Positions 31,151 through 31,184 of a stretch of DNA of 31,184 bases are shown here, piece by piece. Source of the DNA: CALKUP01 sp964492735 (lineage in GTDB: Bacteria > Patescibacteriota > Patescibacteriia > UBA9570 > XYC2-FULL-38-9). Position 1 is the first letter of the stretch, and the number at the start of each line of letters is the position of its first letter. Under the pieces are notes generated by a model. The model did no database searches. It had not been told where the DNA came from and saw only the letters and a list, made by a program, of their open reading frames with translations. Where the stretch lies: assembly GCA_964492735.1 (NCBI GenBank), contig CAZBLE010000012.1:1-31184 (forward strand), given 5' to 3'. The position numbers and the translations under genes were made by a program.

Positions 31151-31184
31151 AATTTTTCTCTGTTAACGGTATAAAAACAGTATA

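Noticed and set aside
30634..31152. 172-codon frame opposite radA
   Set aside because: Antisense shadow rich in His, Gln and Leu; radA is complete and conserved.
1..31184. CRISPR arrays, insertion sequences, toxin-antitoxin or phage-defence modules
   Set aside because: No regularly spaced non-coding repeats, transposase motifs or recognisable defence genes were found; the only tandem repeats are coding units of the FG-GAP gene.

Overview
The window looks like chromosomal DNA of a member of the Candidate Phyla Radiation (Patescibacteria). This is inference from gene content and style, not from a marker gene. The genes are densely packed with overlapping ends, the DNA is moderately AT-rich, a Mur ligase lacks the usual N-terminal domain, and many small secreted or membrane proteins match no familiar family. 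UGA is used as a stop (for example at the end of clpC and of the DUF2177 gene), so this is not a UGA-glycine lineage. No prophage, transposase, CRISPR array or rRNA was seen, and no gene-free stretch exceeds 300 bases.

Layout. 1-935 (-): 5' part of a GT4 glycosyltransferase, cut by the window edge. 1019-3784 (+): secreted seven-bladed FG-GAP propeller followed by MopE-like calcium-binding repeats. 3768-6589 (-): argS followed by a coupled PP2C phosphatase. 6662-8211 (+): lemA-htpX membrane quality-control pair. 8257-9096 (+): multi-pass membrane protein. 9155-12414 (+): clpC-comF. 12481-14115 (+): SulP anion transporter. 14134-17314 (-): seven small genes in one direction (DUF4287, DUF2200, VOC, DUF1801, SRPBCC, DUF2177, DUF1295), which look like an acquired accessory array. 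17496-18770 (+): a lipoprotein gene far richer in G+C than everything around it, with a Shine-Dalgarno site and its own terminator, probably imported. 18844-21199 (-): anchored protein, acyltransferase-3 enzyme, unknown protein. 21250-22274: two tRNA-Ser genes (GCU, UGA) flanking a compact three-hairpin element, a small membrane protein, and tRNA-Arg(GCG). 22275-25060: FAD amine-oxidase-like protein and a convergent MurF-like ligase. 25137-29725 (+): membrane protein, GT39-like glycosyltransferase, recG. 29804-31150 (-): radA.

How the genes fit together. Housekeeping functions cover translation (argS, three tRNAs), proteolysis (clpC, htpX), DNA repair and uptake (recG, radA, comF) and envelope building (Mur ligase, three sugar or acyl transfer enzymes, propeller proteins). 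Expression signals share a theme. At several genes a -10-like hexamer lies only 6-11 bases before the ATG with no Shine-Dalgarno sequence, which implies leaderless mRNAs. Internal operon genes often start by overlapping the preceding stop codon (TAATG or ATGA). One ATG directly abuts the CCA end of tRNA-Arg, so tRNA processing alone would create a leaderless message. The clear Shine-Dalgarno exception is the GC-rich lipoprotein gene.
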